Of a stretch of DNA of 64,000 nucleotides, positions 10,782-22,554 are shown piece after piece. The notes beneath the pieces were generated by a model, which was not told where the DNA came from, searched no databases, and saw only the letters and a program-made list of their open reading frames with translations. The translations under genes and the position numbers were made by a program. The number at the start of each line of letters is the position of its first letter. Position 1 is the stretch's first letter. Source of the stretch: Paralithodes platypus (Eukaryota; Arthropoda; Malacostraca; Decapoda; Lithodidae); contig CM064480.1 in NCBI GenBank assembly GCA_032716605.1, forward strand, positions 46,431,372 to 46,495,371. Direction: 5' to 3'.

Positions 10782-11559
10782 AAGGAGTAAATTACTATGG
10801 GCACTTTATGTGCCCGTTCGTACCCATAATGTATTAGAGTCCAGAGCCCGGCCATCCTTGTCTTTGGACGCTATTTTGGGGCCGCGATAATCAAACTGCG
10901 GCATGATTTCATATTTGTGATCCTGTACAATTTAGATTCAAAAGCAAAACTGTACTGAATATCCTGTACCCTTATTGGCGACTGGTTATTATGAAAAATG
11001 GACACTCGGAGACCAGTCTCTAGCCCACTCATAAGAATTCGTGGACCCCTTATGTTTTTCTGTATACAATTAAAACTATGTGGATTGATTTATGGATAGA
11101 TCTTTCTTTTCAAGATATAGCATACTTCATATAGTTTTGTAGTTGATACATAGAAAGTTATAGCCATAATTTGCTTCCAGCGATATACTTCCGTAGTAAC
11201 AAATAGATAAAGTCCGCAAAATACATATAAGTGGGTTACAGACTATGGCATCCAAGCATACATAGCTGCGGTGTAGAGAGAAGCTAATAATACATGTAAC
11301 TCCAATATGGCGGAAGTTAGCCGATCTCTGTTACTATAGGGTCTCTAGTGGCAGCCCAACAAAATATATCGAATTGGTATCTACATTATACCAGCAAAAC
11401 AAAAATAATCGCCCTGGGGATGTAACCGGACGTCCGGCTACATCGCGGACGCCGAGGATATTTTTCAACAGGAGTATTACAATATGAACCAGTATATTCC
11501 CCCCAATGCCAGAGCGGGAATAAAAGAAATGCCCCACCAGACCCCACCCCCTCCCCTCT
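10782..11559. other. Spacer, nothing coding recognised
   Basis: A short direct repeat pairs 11448-11485 (GGACGCC...TATTTTTCAACAG...TATTA) with 11810-11840 (GGACGCC...TATTTTTCCACAG...TATT). Otherwise unrecognised. Confidence 0.45.
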
Positions 11560-11800
11560 CTTTCAAGCTAAGACCCCCTCCCCCCCTCAGACCCACTTTA
11601 AGCTATACACAGACCACCTTTAAGCTAAAACCATGCCCCAAGACCCCCTTCAAGCTAAACACAGACCTTCCTTCAAGCTAAGTTTGAACATTTTGGTCAA
11701 CAAATGTTCCGGCCAAAGGCCGATATTTCAAAAATTGTAGGCTCGCTTTTGCTCGCCAGGAAAACAAACGAAGCGTCTTAAAATCTCCCAGGTGATGTAG
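11560..11800 (+). repeat. Degenerate ~30-bp tandem repeat plus family A fragment
   Basis: Five loose units of 'TTTCAAGCTAAGACCCCC' type occupy 11560-11690 and resemble an amplified piece of the family A left arm. They run into a diverged family A core (TTCCGGCCAAAGGCCG, then CTCGCTTTTGCTCGCCAGG). Confidence 0.55.
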
Positions 11801-12277
11801 CCAAACGTGGACGCCATGTTATTTTTCCACAGTAATATTGGCATTTTCATGCGATTGATAAAAATTAAAATTTATTTTCCCTTGGCGTGGACTGCCTAAA
11901 ATATGAACGGGTATTATTCTCCTCAGCAAGTCAGGGGGAGAGGGAATATTACAAATGAAACAAAATATATACATACATAGTAATAGTTCATAATAATACA
12001 TAAAAGTAACAATAATAATAATAATTGGTTTGACTCCTCAATAATCTCTGACTCCCAATACTCTCCCTAACTTGAACTATGTCTTCATGAGGTGGCAAAT
12101 TATATTATGCAAAGTTCTACATCTTCTGATTGAAAGAATCTAGTACTTTGTATGTTCGACATACAACTTCCTTGATTGATATTTCCTGTTTTGCTGTGTC
12201 GGACAATTACTGTAATGTCTTAGCCCATTTGTGGGTAAAAATAAACTATCAATAATACTAATACTAATGTTGATAAT
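11801..12277. other. AT-rich spacer with (AAT)n
   Basis: Contains (AAT)n at about 12005-12023. Nothing else recognised. Confidence 0.5.
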
Positions 12278-12544
12278 AATTATAATACAAAATAATAATA
12301 ATAATAATAATAATCATAATTAAAGTTGCAAGCAACGTTGTGCGGGGTTCGAGCGGGGTTGCACGCAGGGTATTGTGTTGGATACAAGGGCTGTGCCACA
12401 TATATCAAAATATCATGTATCTCATCGGGCATGGAGAAAGTACAGAAGGAATATAGTGTAGCCATTTTGGCTATGGCCACTTAGACCATTAAGGAGTGTG
12501 ACCATTTTGGTTAAAGCTATTTTTCCTGTACGAGTTGTTGTTCC

Positions 12545-14302
12545 CTAAGCTGCCTGGCCGAACAGCCCCGAGTCCCTGAGGAAGGCCATGGCCACGATCG
12601 GGCTTTCCAACAGAGCTCTCATTGAGTGTAGATTGTGTTGTTGGCATAAGTGGTTGTGTGAAATGCAGTCTTCTATGATGTGTTTAATGGTATGGGGTGC
12701 TGTGTTACATCCCGGGCAGGCGTCGACAACGGAGTCATCCAGTCTCTTCTGATAGCTCAGGAGAGCTGGATGGTGTCCGCATCTCAGCCTGGCCAGGTGG
12801 ACTCTGTCCTCGCGAGGAAGGGAGGATTCGGAAGGATGGATTTCGGGAGGTCGTGCTTGCAGCTGCGTGTTGTCTGTGAGTGAGTGGATGGATCGGCGAG
12901 AGATATGAGTAGGGATGTGCTTCTGGAAGTTGGTTCGGGGTGGGAGAGAGGACAGTAATTGTGTGTGATACCGTGTGCTGGGTGTTGTTTTGATATTTCT
13001 TGGTGTCTGTGGGTGTGTTGCCATGTAGTTTAGTGGGTGGTCTTGGTTCATGGAGGCTGCTGCCAGGAATTGGGTGCCTCTCAAGTCCAGATGGTCTTTG
13101 ACTTTGAGGATTTTGGTTTCTTGATGTAGGTGATCTGTGGGTGCAGTAGCTGTGCAGCCTGTAATGATCTTCAGGGCTTTGTTTTGAATAGTCTGTAAGG
13201 TCTTATGATGTGTTTCAGCTAGGTTAGAAGCCCAAGCTGGGCTTGCGTATTCCATCACTGATCTTATGTATTGTTTATATACTGTGGTGGTAGTTTCTTT
13301 GTTGTGTCCAAATTTTGTGTGAGCAAGTGACCTGAGGGCGTTAAGTCTGGGTGTCAGTTTCTTTTTAATGTTTGTGGTGTGCTGTTTGAATGTCATATGA
13401 GTATCATATGTTACTCCTAGGATTTTGGGTGTGTGTGTATGTGTTAGGGGTGTGTTGTTTATGGTGAGTTGAGGGATGTATTTGTGTTCTCCTGTCCAGC
13501 TTGTGAGCAGGGTTGCGGTGGATTTGGCTGGGGGTAGATTAAGTCTGTTTGTAGTGCACCAGCCATGTAGTGTGTTGAGATAGGGTTGAAGGAGATCTGT
13601 TGCTCTTTTTGGGTCATGGTGTGTGCATGTGAGTGTTATGTCATCTGCATAGGAGGCTAAGTTTATTTGGGGCGTATTGGGTGTAGTTATATCGTGCATG
13701 TACAGATTGAAGAGTGCGGGCGATAGGACGGATCCTTGTGGGACTCCGTTTGGAAAGTTTCTGACTTTAGATGACTGACCGGTAAATGATACGTGTGCAC
13801 ATCTGCCTGCTAGGAAGTTGGCCAGCCACCTTTTTGTGTTGTTGTGCATGTTTGTGTTGTAGATTTTGTTTGTTAGGTTGTGGCGTGGGATGGCATCGAA
13901 GGCTTTACTAATGTCGAGTGTGGCTAATAGTGATCTGTGTGGTGGTCTAGCTGAGTTGATGCCGTCAAAAGCTCTTTGTGTAAGGTCTGTGAGAAGAGTG
14001 TTTGTGGAGTGCAGTGGCCTAAAGCCATGTTGTGTTGGAGCTAGGGGTAGGTCGGGTGTAATTAGTTGTAATACTAGGCGTTCCATGACTTTGGAGGGGG
14101 AGCAAAAGAGTGTGATAGGGCGGTGCGAGGAGGGTAGCGTGGGGTCTTTGTTGGGTTTGGGGAATGTGGTGATGAGACCATGCTTCCAAATGTCTGGTAT
14201 TGTGTTGTGTGAATAACTGTAGTTTGATATGTTAGTGAGTGCTTGTATGCCTTGTGGTCCCAGGTAAAGAGGTGTATGTTGCTTATGTTGTCTAGGCCAC
14301 AA
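12545..14302 (-). pseudogene. LINE reverse transcriptase domain
   Basis: A 585-residue open frame, intact in itself but detached by frameshift from the endonuclease upstream. RT motifs are in order: LDISKAFDAI near residue 130, GVPQGSVLSP at 186-195 and the catalytic YADD at 218-221. The C-terminal third ends with ARLRCGHHP and a CPGC...H...H...C cluster (529-546), the nucleic-acid-binding knuckle common after the RT in Jockey/CR1 elements. The RT fingers begin upstream of the first Met, so that Met is not a natural start. The protein would copy LINE RNA into the genome by target-primed reverse transcription. This copy cannot make the full polyprotein. Confidence 0.88.
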
Positions 14303-14717
14303 GCGGGTGAGTGCTTGAGATTGTTGATGATATGCTTTGTCTGGTGATTGGTGAAGGGTGTATAGTCAGGGTCTGTGGGGAATTGACTCTTACGTCGGAT
14401 GACACGTCGGTCGTCTTTGTGAGGTTTTAGGTGGCTGACATGTGAGAAGTGATTGATGAGAGTGTTTGCTTGTTGTTTACATGAAGGAGTAAAGTCTGTT
14501 GTTGTGATTGCAGCATGTGATTGTGTTGTGTTGCTGTTGGAAAGTGTGATGCTGTTTAGTGTTTTGTAGACTTTTTTGGGGTTTGTTTTGTGATCAAGTG
14601 TTTGTAGGAAGTTATTCCAATTTAGTTTTTGTTGTTCTTGTATTTTGTTGTTAGTTTGGGTGTTGAGTGCTTGGATTTGTTGTGTGATGTCTTGTGTGTG
14701 AGGTGCTGGGGAGTGTT

Positions 14718-15655
14718 TCAGTATGTCGTGTTGTCTGATGAGGTTTTGAATTTCTGGTGTGAAGTTGGGGTTGTGTCTTTTTCTGTTACCTCTTGGATGT
14801 GTTTCTTGTCAGTGTTTTGGAATGTTTTATTGAGTATGTGTACAGCATTGTTGATGTTAGTGATGGGTGTACTGTTTAGAGTTGTGAAGTGTTGTTCTGT
14901 CTCATTTGTGAATGCTTCCCAGTTAGGTCTTTTATAATTGGTGTGTGTGTGTTTGTGGTTAGCTGGGGTGAGTCTGGTTTTGGTGGTGATAATGATTGGG
15001 AGGTGGTCAGAGCCTAAGGTTCTGACCACCCTCCAGGATGTTGTGGGGGCGAGTTCTGGGGAGCAAAAGGTGATGTCTGGAGATGATGGGTTATAGAGGG
15101 CTTGGTGAGGAATATGGGTATGTTGATGGATGTCGTTAAGGATGATGAGGTTAACAGTTTGGTTTGTAGTACCAGCCCTCTGTCTGTGTCGGGGTTGTCG
15201 ACAAACCAGGCCGACGTCTTGGCGTTGAAGTCACCACCCAGGATGATGTGTGGGGTGTTTGTGATGTGTTGTAAGTGTGGTCTGTATTCATTGGTACTGT
15301 AAGGGATGTATGTGTTTGTGATGGTTATGTTAGAGTTGTTGCCAGTGCGTATTTTAATTGATTGTATTTCTGTTGTGATATCATTTGGGGGGAGGAGGGA
15401 TTTGGTTTGTACACTTGTAACTATGTATGATATTTCTTTGTGTACCAGGGTGATGAGTCCACCGCCTCCGCCGACAGCCCGGTCTTGTCTGATGGTGGTG
15501 AAATCATGAAATGTGGGTGTTTTTTGTGTTGTGCGGAGTTTTGTTTCTTGTAAGATGGCAATGTGTATGTTGTGTTGTTTGATGAAGTGTGAGAGTTCGT
15601 GTTTCTTTGTGTTGATGCCATCTATGTTCAATTGGAGAATGTTAATGTTATGTGC
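14718..15655 (-). pseudogene. LINE APE-type endonuclease domain
   Basis: The frame covering 15014-15655 contains LNIDGINTKKHEL, AILQETKL (the E of the exonuclease/endonuclease/phosphatase fold), GGGGGLITLVHKE and ILGGDFNAKTSAW (the GDFN motif). It then stops, and the fold resumes in another frame at 15029-14718 with LGSDHLPII (the catalytic SDH motif). One frameshift near 15030 therefore splits the domain between GDFN and SDH. The family nicks target DNA for priming. Upstream it connects to the proline-rich linker. Confidence 0.87.
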
Positions 15656-16309
15656 ACGATGTATGTTGGGTGCTGCTGCACGAGGATGGGGTGGGGGTGA
15701 GGGAGGGGGTGGGGGTGGGGGTGAGGGAGGGGCTGGGGGTTGGGATGGGTGAGGTGGGGGTGGGGATTGGGGAGCAGGAGATGGGGTTGGAATGGATTAG
15801 GATGGGGTGTGGTGTGTTGAGTTGAGGATGTGGATGGTATGGGAAGGTTAGGTGGGTTAGGGAGGAGAGGTGGACAGGTTTTAGGGGGGGGGAGTGGATG
15901 ATATGGGAAGGTTAGGTGGGTTGGGGAGGAGAGGTGGACGGGTTTTAGGCGAGGGATTTGACTGGGAGAGGGAGGGGCATGAGGAACAGGTCCAGGTGTT
16001 CGTGTAGTGTTTCTTGGCGGCAAGTGTTGTGCAGGTGAAGTGGGTCCCGTTCCTGCATGAATTGCAGAGAACTGAACCCTTAGTGTGGCGACTCGAAGTG
16101 ATGGGTTTTGAGCAAGTTGGACATATGTATGTGTAGGTGGGTCCTGGGTTGCTCTCAATGTCTCCGGCTAGAAGAAGTCTTCGAGAAATGACAGCTGGAG
16201 AGTCATTTCTCGGTGTAGGAAAAACTGTGTGATGTGTGTGTATGGTGTGAGGTGTGGAAATTCCCGGCGCGACCGAAGCCGCTCCAAGGACTCCTGTACG
16301 AGTAGGCAT
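15628..16309 (-). pseudogene. LINE N-terminal region: 2A-like peptide, PHD finger, Pro-rich linker
   Basis: The frame from 16309 starts MPTRTGVLGAA. Residues 45-57 read LLLAGDIESNPGP, matching the 2A ribosome-skipping signature D-(V/I)-E-x-N-P-G-P exactly (nt 16139-16177). Directly after the final Pro comes C63-C66-C82-C85-H90-C93-C108-C111, a C4HC3 PHD-type finger. A proline/histidine-rich linker follows and changes frame at a poly-C run (15883-15891). 2A-like sequences are known in some APE-type LINEs, where they separate an N-terminal peptide from the ORF product. Its function in this copy is inference because the element is broken. Confidence 0.8.
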
Positions 16310-16310
16310 A

Positions 16311-16896
16311 ATTGCCCGAAATTGCCTTCATTCCCTGCTCATTTTCATGCATAAGCAAAAGCCAGAGCGTATACAATTATGTATTCGTGAAAGTACGGTA
16401 ATAGCTTTCAAATTACTCCTGAATCATCCCTGTACGACGTCTGGTTTTCTTGTAAGGATCTTGCAAACGAAGGGCAAAATTGCTAAAAATTACCAAATCC
16501 GATAGGCCTAGGCGAAATCGCTAAAAATTACCAATTATTTTCTGTTTTCGCTATGTGTGACGCTGCACATAAGTGAACTCTCTCTCACACAAACCTCAGT
16601 GTCGTGGCGGGGCCTGTAGGCTCCGGCTGACGTCCATCCGTGCTGCTTGCAAAAGCTGGCCTGGCTCACAGGCTACAAAATAGCCGGAAAATCGTCTCCG
16701 TCATATGAGGGGCCCTGCGGGAATTGGGTTAAGAAATGTGGTTGTTTTGATTATTTGATAGGGTCACCATAAGGGTAATGGTGTGGCATTTTTGCTGTAC
16801 AGAAGCTTGGCCTTTTTGGTTGGGGCTTCTTAGGAATGTGACCTATTTCGTTAGCCATGGAGAAACTGCAGAGGTACAAATTATTATAAGCAACCT
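16311..16896. other. Spacer, possible LINE 5' region
   Basis: The part near 16310-16700 may be the 5' UTR of the minus-strand LINE. Two short near-repeats (GCTAAAAATTACCAA) lie at about 16480 and 16520. No coding call. Confidence 0.4.
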
Positions 16897-17201
16897 CATG
16901 TTAAAAATATTGTATTGATTGTATGCGTGTATGCCCCGACAGAGGATATACTTGAAAGAAAGAAAGAGGAGTTCTGGATGAATGTGGAGGCGTGCCTGGA
17001 GAAGTTTGACAAGAACGAAAGAATATTTTTGATTGGGGATATGAATGGTAAGGTGGGTGATAGGAAAGTTGAGGGAGTGGTGGGAGGGTGGGGGGTACCA
17101 TCAGAGATGAATGGGAATGGTAGTGCACTTGTGGACGTATGTGTGGGGAGGAGGCTTTGGATAGCCAACACCTTCTTCTGACACAGAATGATCCACAGGT
17201 A
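16897..17201 (+). pseudogene. RTE-like LINE, endonuclease part (segment 1 of 3)
   Basis: The frame reads VCVYAPTEDILERKKEEF and IFLIGDMNGKVGDR (a GDMN version of the APE GDFN motif), reaching NTFF before a TGA. The element is 5'-truncated, starting near 16897. The reading then stops at a TA where a Tc1/mariner-like element begins and resumes at 27109 with the expected next residues (YTWKR). This is therefore the same LINE as 27109-29091 and 30134-30560, split by insertions. Clade call: RTE-like, from the FADD motif and a LRWFGH-type C-terminus; tentative. Confidence 0.85.
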
Positions 17202-17594
17202 CAGTTGGTCAAGGATGAAAGTATACAGTTTTTCGCCTGCTATAGCCACACATAGTTTGTCATGTTGGCAGCCCTGGTAGCCATATCTCAGAGCCCGCCC
17301 ACCTTATACAGGGTGTTTAAAAAGTGTTCCTGGACTTAGTTGTCAGACGGAAATATGAATATATTGCTCTATAATCTTTGACGTGAATATCACTTCGGAG
17401 ATATTTAACACTTAATGTTATTGATAGATATACAAGAAATGCGAGAGTGAAAACGAAAATCAAAACGTCTACCTACATAGGATATTTCAGTGGAATACAG
17501 ATCCATTTTCACATGTGGTAATATGTGGCTAATAATGTAGGGTATGGTGATATCAATGTTGCAGTTGGTTTGCAGGTGTTCTGCTGATAAAAAT

Positions 17595-18229
17595 AAAAAT
17601 AATAATAATAAATAAATAAATAAATAAAAATCACAAGCAAAGACTCATTATGCTTCGAGGACTGACTCATAAAGCAATGGCGCTCGCAAGATGAGTAAAA
17701 TTGCTGGGTCATTACCCTATTGAACACACAGGCTTCCTTACGTCCACGTTTAGGAATTATATATAATTAGGAATTGAATATATAATATATAATGAACAAA
17801 AAACAATTGTATTTGTATTTCTTACCTACGTAACATATATTTTAAGCTATAATTCGTAAGTGACAGTCTATCAGAACGAACCAAATAACTCTTATATAAT
17901 TTACGAATCCGATTTATTGCTTGCACACCAAAGGTTAGTCCCTAACCTTAGTAACTGTCTTCTAGTCAAGGAATTTTTCTACTGAATATTTAAAGTAACT
18001 GGTCAAGAAGAAGAATCGCATATTTCTAAATAATTAATAATAGTAATAAATATACATTATAAATATTGATAAGTTATATCCTACGATTAATATATTATTA
18101 ATTGCCTTAACAACAATAATAATGATCATAACATTAACAGTAAATATATATAATACACCATTGTCCATTAAGCATAATAATAATAATAATGCATTTATAT
18201 TGTTAATATTTTATATAATATAAACCTAG
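17595..18229. other. Interior of the DNA element, AT-rich
   Basis: Up to about 17755 this matches the reverse complement of 29590-29750 in the second copy. Beyond 'TTTAGGAATTA' the two copies diverge completely. Contains (AAT)n/(AAAT)n. No transposase motif seen. Confidence 0.5.
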
Positions 18230-19128
18230 TGTGACGTTAACCACTCCGTTAGAACCGCATGACTTGTCCTACAGTGACTCGCTAGGATCGCCAGGGCAGT
18301 GGATGTGGCTACAGTTGATGTATTATTGTGCTTTATTTCATATGAAAGCTCGTGTCATGGGCAGTCCAGAAAGGCTCTTTGTTTTCACCCATGTCAAGGC
18401 TTTATATATTTAATTGCAAAGTATATGTTTTATCATTAAGTAGTTATCTACATAGTCATAGTAGACATTAAGTATATTAAACCAATTACTCTTTTTATGC
18501 ATACCCGTTTATGATTACACAAGCATTTCGCAGCCTAGTTTGATGTATGGAGACACAAACGACTTAGGCTCTTTTTGTTGATAGGAATACTGCATTGTCG
18601 TGGCGAATATTATTGTTGTAGCGTTTAGGATATTCTTGGCCCCGACTGCATTATATATCCTGCCTTTTGTGTGCATAGCCTGCACGAGCATTGTTCCGCT
18701 GCCGTCCTTTTTGGGTTCCATTTCCGATTCGAGCATCTTGATAGCATCTAACATTTAAAGAAGATTCCTTGTTGGTGTTGAAGGACTTTAGTGCACTTTC
18801 TTTCATGCAGGAGTGCCTGACATTTATTGATTAAAGTAACGTAAGCTGTAACTCCCCTTACCACCTTACTTTGCATACCATAACCAAGCACCTTCGGTTA
18901 TAGGTAGTAATAGGCTGTTTTCACATAACATTAAGCCTAGAGTAGACGCACATTTATTGAGAGTTTAATAACCTATTATTGCATATAGAACTCTGTAGAG
19001 TATTTGTGTTCTTTGTTCACTGGGAATATACATCAGAGGTTGGATCTAGCGCTTTCCGTTGTAGCATTTATGCCATTACTAGTCCAATGAATAAGAGCCC
19101 TGATATATTTAAACCTTCAGTCGTAACA
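18230..19128 (+). repeat. 5' LTR, internally deleted
   Basis: 899 bp, TGTGACGTTAACC to CAGTCGTAACA. It is nearly identical to the outer parts of the 3' LTR (23553-23767 and 26138-26812) but lacks about 0.95 kb present in the middle of the 3' LTR. The homologous solo LTR at 43287-44923 has sequence matching part of that middle, so the short form is the derived one. The missing segment includes the TATA/CRE promoter region. Confidence 0.85.
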
Positions 19129-19130
19129 AA

Positions 19131-19150
19131 TGGCGACCTTACCTAGGATT
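19131..19150 (+). promoter_or_regulatory. Primer-binding site
   Basis: TGGCGACCTTACC begins 2 nt after the LTR terminal CA. TGG is the standard PBS start, complementary to a tRNA CCA end. The donor tRNA was not identified. Confidence 0.65.
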
Positions 19151-19344
19151 TGGTGAACGTACATTTATTAGCAGGGAACATTTGTTGTTTTGGGGAATAT
19201 TTTACGGGGATCAGCAAGAATATTTTTTTTTGCAACATAGTATAGCCCTTGAGTATTTCCGAGAATTTTTGTGTGTATATTGAGGTATAAGAGTTTGGGG
19301 TGCTTCTTTTCTGAATATTGAGGTGGGAAATTTTTGTGAGCATC

Positions 19345-20864
19345 ATGTCTTATACCGGATCAGAGGAGAATGGAGAAACAGTATGTAATTTCGAAACTGA
19401 GGAACAACAGTATGATGAAATGGTTAATCAGGTGAACTGTGAGGAGGATGCTAGGCTATTTTTGCAATGGCCTGTTACTGCCGAGCGGTTGGAGGGTGTG
19501 AATCGGTATGGTCTTCAATGCCTGGCCACAGCTATCGGTCATGCGGGTACTAGCAGCATGACCAGGGATAACTTGATAACGTGTGTACTGGGCAGGGTGA
19601 CTGGTGAGCGAGATGGGTTGAGTGCTCAGAGCCCTTCGGCCATGCTTCCCCTACACTCGACTCCCAGCCATCCCAGTAGTTTGCCGACCCCGAGTACGCG
19701 TCCACAGTTGGGTGGTGACTGGCAGGGTGGGTTGCCCCTGGGGGACCACCGGTAATTTCAAACATTGTAGCACCTTCACCTCCTCCAGGGTTAACTCCAG
19801 AATTATTGTATCAGCTCGAATTAGCTAAGACCGAAGAGAGAAAGGCTATCAGGGTATCTGAGCTTCAGCTTCAGCAGCAAATAGAATTAGCCAAGATAGA
19901 GGAGAGACCCAAGCTAGCAAAAATCCAAGCTGATTTAGAGTCGACTAGGTACTGTGCCAACATGGACGTAGAGAAGTCGCGGGTAGAGGCAACGGGACAG
20001 CGACTTGGGGCTGGTAACCGTGCTCATGATCAATCTCTCTCGCACTTATTGAAACTGGTTCCGGTGTTTGATGAGAGTGGTGTAACAGAATTTTTCGCAC
20101 GCTTTGAGAAGACGTGCCAGGAACACCAGTGGCCAGAGAATAAATGGGCAGCACTTGTATCCTCTAGATTAATAGGCAAGGGTCTTAAAGCCTACGATGC
20201 ATTACCTTTGGAGTCATGTATTCTGTATGAGGATCTCAAGGAGGATGTCCTGAGGGCTTACGAACTGCAACCAGAAACGTACCGTTTGAAGTTCCGGGGT
20301 GTAACTAAGGGAAGAGATAGCACCTTTTTGGAACACGCCCGGGACTTGTCCGATGCTATGGGGAACTGGCTCCGATCTGAGAAGGTAACATCATTTGATG
20401 GAATTAAGCAGTTAATGATGTTGGAGCAGTTCTTTAAGAGCACGGGCGGTGATCTAACTTTGAACTTAAAGGAGAAAAACCCAAGAACTCTAGTCGAAGC
20501 AGCAGAAATGGCTGATCGATGGCTGTCGTTGATTCGGGGTTGCGGGTCCTCACAGAAGTACGATGCAAGTGCTAGGGACCGTTATCCTCCCCCTCCCCGT
20601 AGCAATGACACATTTAAAAAAAAAAGAGCAATGAAACTAAAACTGAATCCAAACCTAACACCACGCCGTATGAGAAAAGTCAGGGGCTTTTTACATCACA
20701 GTATAAGCCGAAACCGAAATGTATGTGTTTTAAGTGCCACCAGGAGGGTCATAAGGCAAATGAGTGCCCTAGTCGACCTCCTCCGGCAGCCGTGTCTTTT
20801 GCTCACGGCATTGGAGTGTTCAAGAGGACATCGGAGTTTGTTAGAGGCAATTCTTCCGAGGTAA
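19345..20864 (+). pseudogene. Retrotransposon gag with SCAN-like domain
   Basis: The frame starting MSYTGSEENGE runs to 19755; gag then continues in another frame (19806-20864). It has a charged coiled-coil-like stretch (ELQLQQQIELAKIEERPKL) and a capsid-like region with VTEFFARFEKTCQEHQWPE, AYELQPETYRLKFRG and TLVEAAEMADRWL. This last part has the spacing and residues of SCAN domains (YELVPEAYRQKFR-type motif). A second frame change at the A run 20616-20625 leads into the CCHC knuckle. The protein would form the virus-like particle. Two frameshifts inactivate it unless one is programmed. Confidence 0.75.
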
Positions 20865-21262
20865 ATACACTGCCAGTGCAGAAGGATCCGGAAGGCTTAT
20901 TCCCTGTCCGTGATGCCTTTAGTGACCACAGGGGACTCGGTTGTGTGGAGTGGGGGGGTAGAAGACATGAGGTGAGAATTTTCCGTGACACTGGGGCATC
21001 GCAAACATTGTTGAGGAATTTCACTGCTAAACCTGTAAATACGGCGCGGGTGGTTGTGGTTCAGGGAGTTAATGCAACAAGGTCATACCCGCTTGTAAGA
21101 ATGAAGATGGAAGTTGATGGTGTGACTCGTGACCTGGATGTGGGAATTGTGGAGAAGTTGCCTGTTGGGGGCGTCGACCTCCTTCTCGGCAACGTCTTTG
21201 CGGGGCCTACTTCTGAGGCTCCACCCTTGGTCGTTGCCGACGTGAGTAGGGAGGAGCATTAG
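20723..21262 (+). pseudogene. Zinc knuckle and aspartic protease
   Basis: CFKCHQEGHKANEC is a CX2CX4HX4C knuckle (20726-20767). Residues 89-92 of the frame (nt 20987-20998) give the catalytic DTGA in FRDTGASQTLL, followed by VDLLLGNVFAGP, a plausible ILG-type second protease motif. The frame ends in TAG at 21260 and continues in the same frame into the integrase region. Confidence 0.78.
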
Positions 21263-22520
21263 TGGGTTGAGAAGTGTCCGGTGCAACCTATGGCGTGTGT
21301 TGTCACCAGATCTCTTGCATCCAGGGAGTCACATTCTGGTCAACAGTCTTTAGACAAGCGGAGGAAAGGTACCGAGAAGGGGTTGAAAGTTGATGCGGTT
21401 GAGAGTTTAGTATCAACGGACATTCTCGGGGACTCATTATTGGGACCGATTTTCGAGTCTGGAGAAGACCCATTAACTGTTACTGAGAAGGCAGAGGATG
21501 GGCTTAAAAAGACGAAGAGACAGCAACGATACACAGAGAAAGAGCAACGGGAGGCTAAATTCGATGTAGGAGGGGGGCATGAGTTGTTTCACAAACACTT
21601 AGATAAGTTTGCTCCTTCGGACATTCGTAAATTGCACTTAGAAGACCCGGAGGTTCTTGAATGTGGTACCGGTGCTGTCGAGTTGAAGGAGGACAGTGAT
21701 GCACAGTCGGGAGATTTTTCCAAGTATCCCCTGACCATAATGGAGGTAGCAACAAGGTACCCTGACGCGTACCCTATGAGAAATGGGTCAGCGAAGACGG
21801 TGGTCCGAAACTTGCTAGTGTATTTTTCCCGGTATGGTTACCCGCAGGTGATTCAGTCAGACCAAGGATCCAACTTCACTTCTGGCCTCTTTGTTCAAGC
21901 AGTGCCGCAGCATGGGATTGTTACGGTTGTGTCATCTGCGTATCATCCAGAGAGCCAGGGTGTGTTAGAGCGATGGCACTCAGCCTTGAAATCTGTGCTT
22001 CGTTATTGTTGCTTTGAGAGTGGGAAAGGTTGGGATCTTGGCCTGCCATATGTTTTGTTTGCTGCACGGGAGGTACCTGGGGAAAGTTTGGGATTCAGCC
22101 CTAATGAGCTCGTCTTTGGACACCGTGTCAGAGGGCCTCTCCATATGGTTGAAGAAATATGGGAGGGCGCAGAAAAACCTTGTTCTATGCTCTAGTATGT
22201 CCTCGACAGTCAAGAACGGATGTTGCGCAGTCTGGAGTTGGCTGGCCGTAATTTGACTAGCTCTCACGCCCTCATGAAGGACAGGTACGACCTCAAGGTT
22301 AAACTCAGGGAGTTTCACGTGGGTCAGGAGGTGTTGATTCTACTGCCCCTTGTAGGTCATCCCTTATCCGCGAAGTACTCTGGTCCTTATAGGGTGGTTG
22401 AGAGGCTATTGGACCTGGATTGCTTGGTGGCCGCTCCAGACAGACGTAAGCGCAATCAGTTATGTCACGTTAATCTCATGAAGGAGTATGTGAGGCACCC
22501 CCCTGAGCCTCTCACTGTGC
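21263..22520 (+). pseudogene. Integrase, missing its zinc finger and first Asp
   Basis: In the same frame as the protease: KYPLTIMEVATRYPDAYP, VIQSDQGSNFTSG (second catalytic Asp), SSAYHPESQGVLERWHS (catalytic Glu), FAAREVPGESLGFSPNEL and FGHRVRGPL. A TAG at 22193 interrupts it; the C-terminal part (FHVGQEVLILLP, KYSGPYRVVERL, NLMKEY) resumes in frame. The H2C2 zinc-binding segment and the first catalytic Asp region are absent. The region before it (about 21300-21700) is charged and unrecognised, so a deletion there is likely. Integrase lying before RNase H is the key order feature. Confidence 0.82.
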
Positions 22521-22554
22521 CTGTGATGACGTTTAGCAGTCAAGGTGGAGAAGG

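Larger units (their letters stand above)
12278..16310 (-). mobile_element. CR1/Jockey-type LINE with 2A-like peptide, degenerate
   Basis: A minus-strand element of about 4 kb. In 5' to 3' order it encodes a short N-terminal region with a 2A-like motif, a PHD-type zinc finger, a long proline-rich linker, an APE endonuclease, an RT and a C-terminal CCHHC-type knuckle. A 3' UTR of about 230 bp follows and ends in (ATT)n at 12278-12313, as CR1-group LINEs often end in microsatellites. At least three frame changes interrupt it, one at the C run at 15883-15891. The sense strand is strikingly C/A-rich and G-poor. The 5' UTR, if any, lies in 16310-16700. Clade assignment between CR1 and Jockey needs a phylogeny. 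Confidence 0.85.

Noticed and set aside
13866..14216. Plus-strand frames opposite the minus-strand LINE
   Set aside because: Shadows of the RT coding strand (Val/Cys/Gly-rich), with no domain.
15628..16158. 176-codon frame starting MRATQDPPTHTY
   Set aside because: Its first half is an out-of-frame reading of the PHD finger region; only the proline-rich second half belongs to the LINE after a frameshift.
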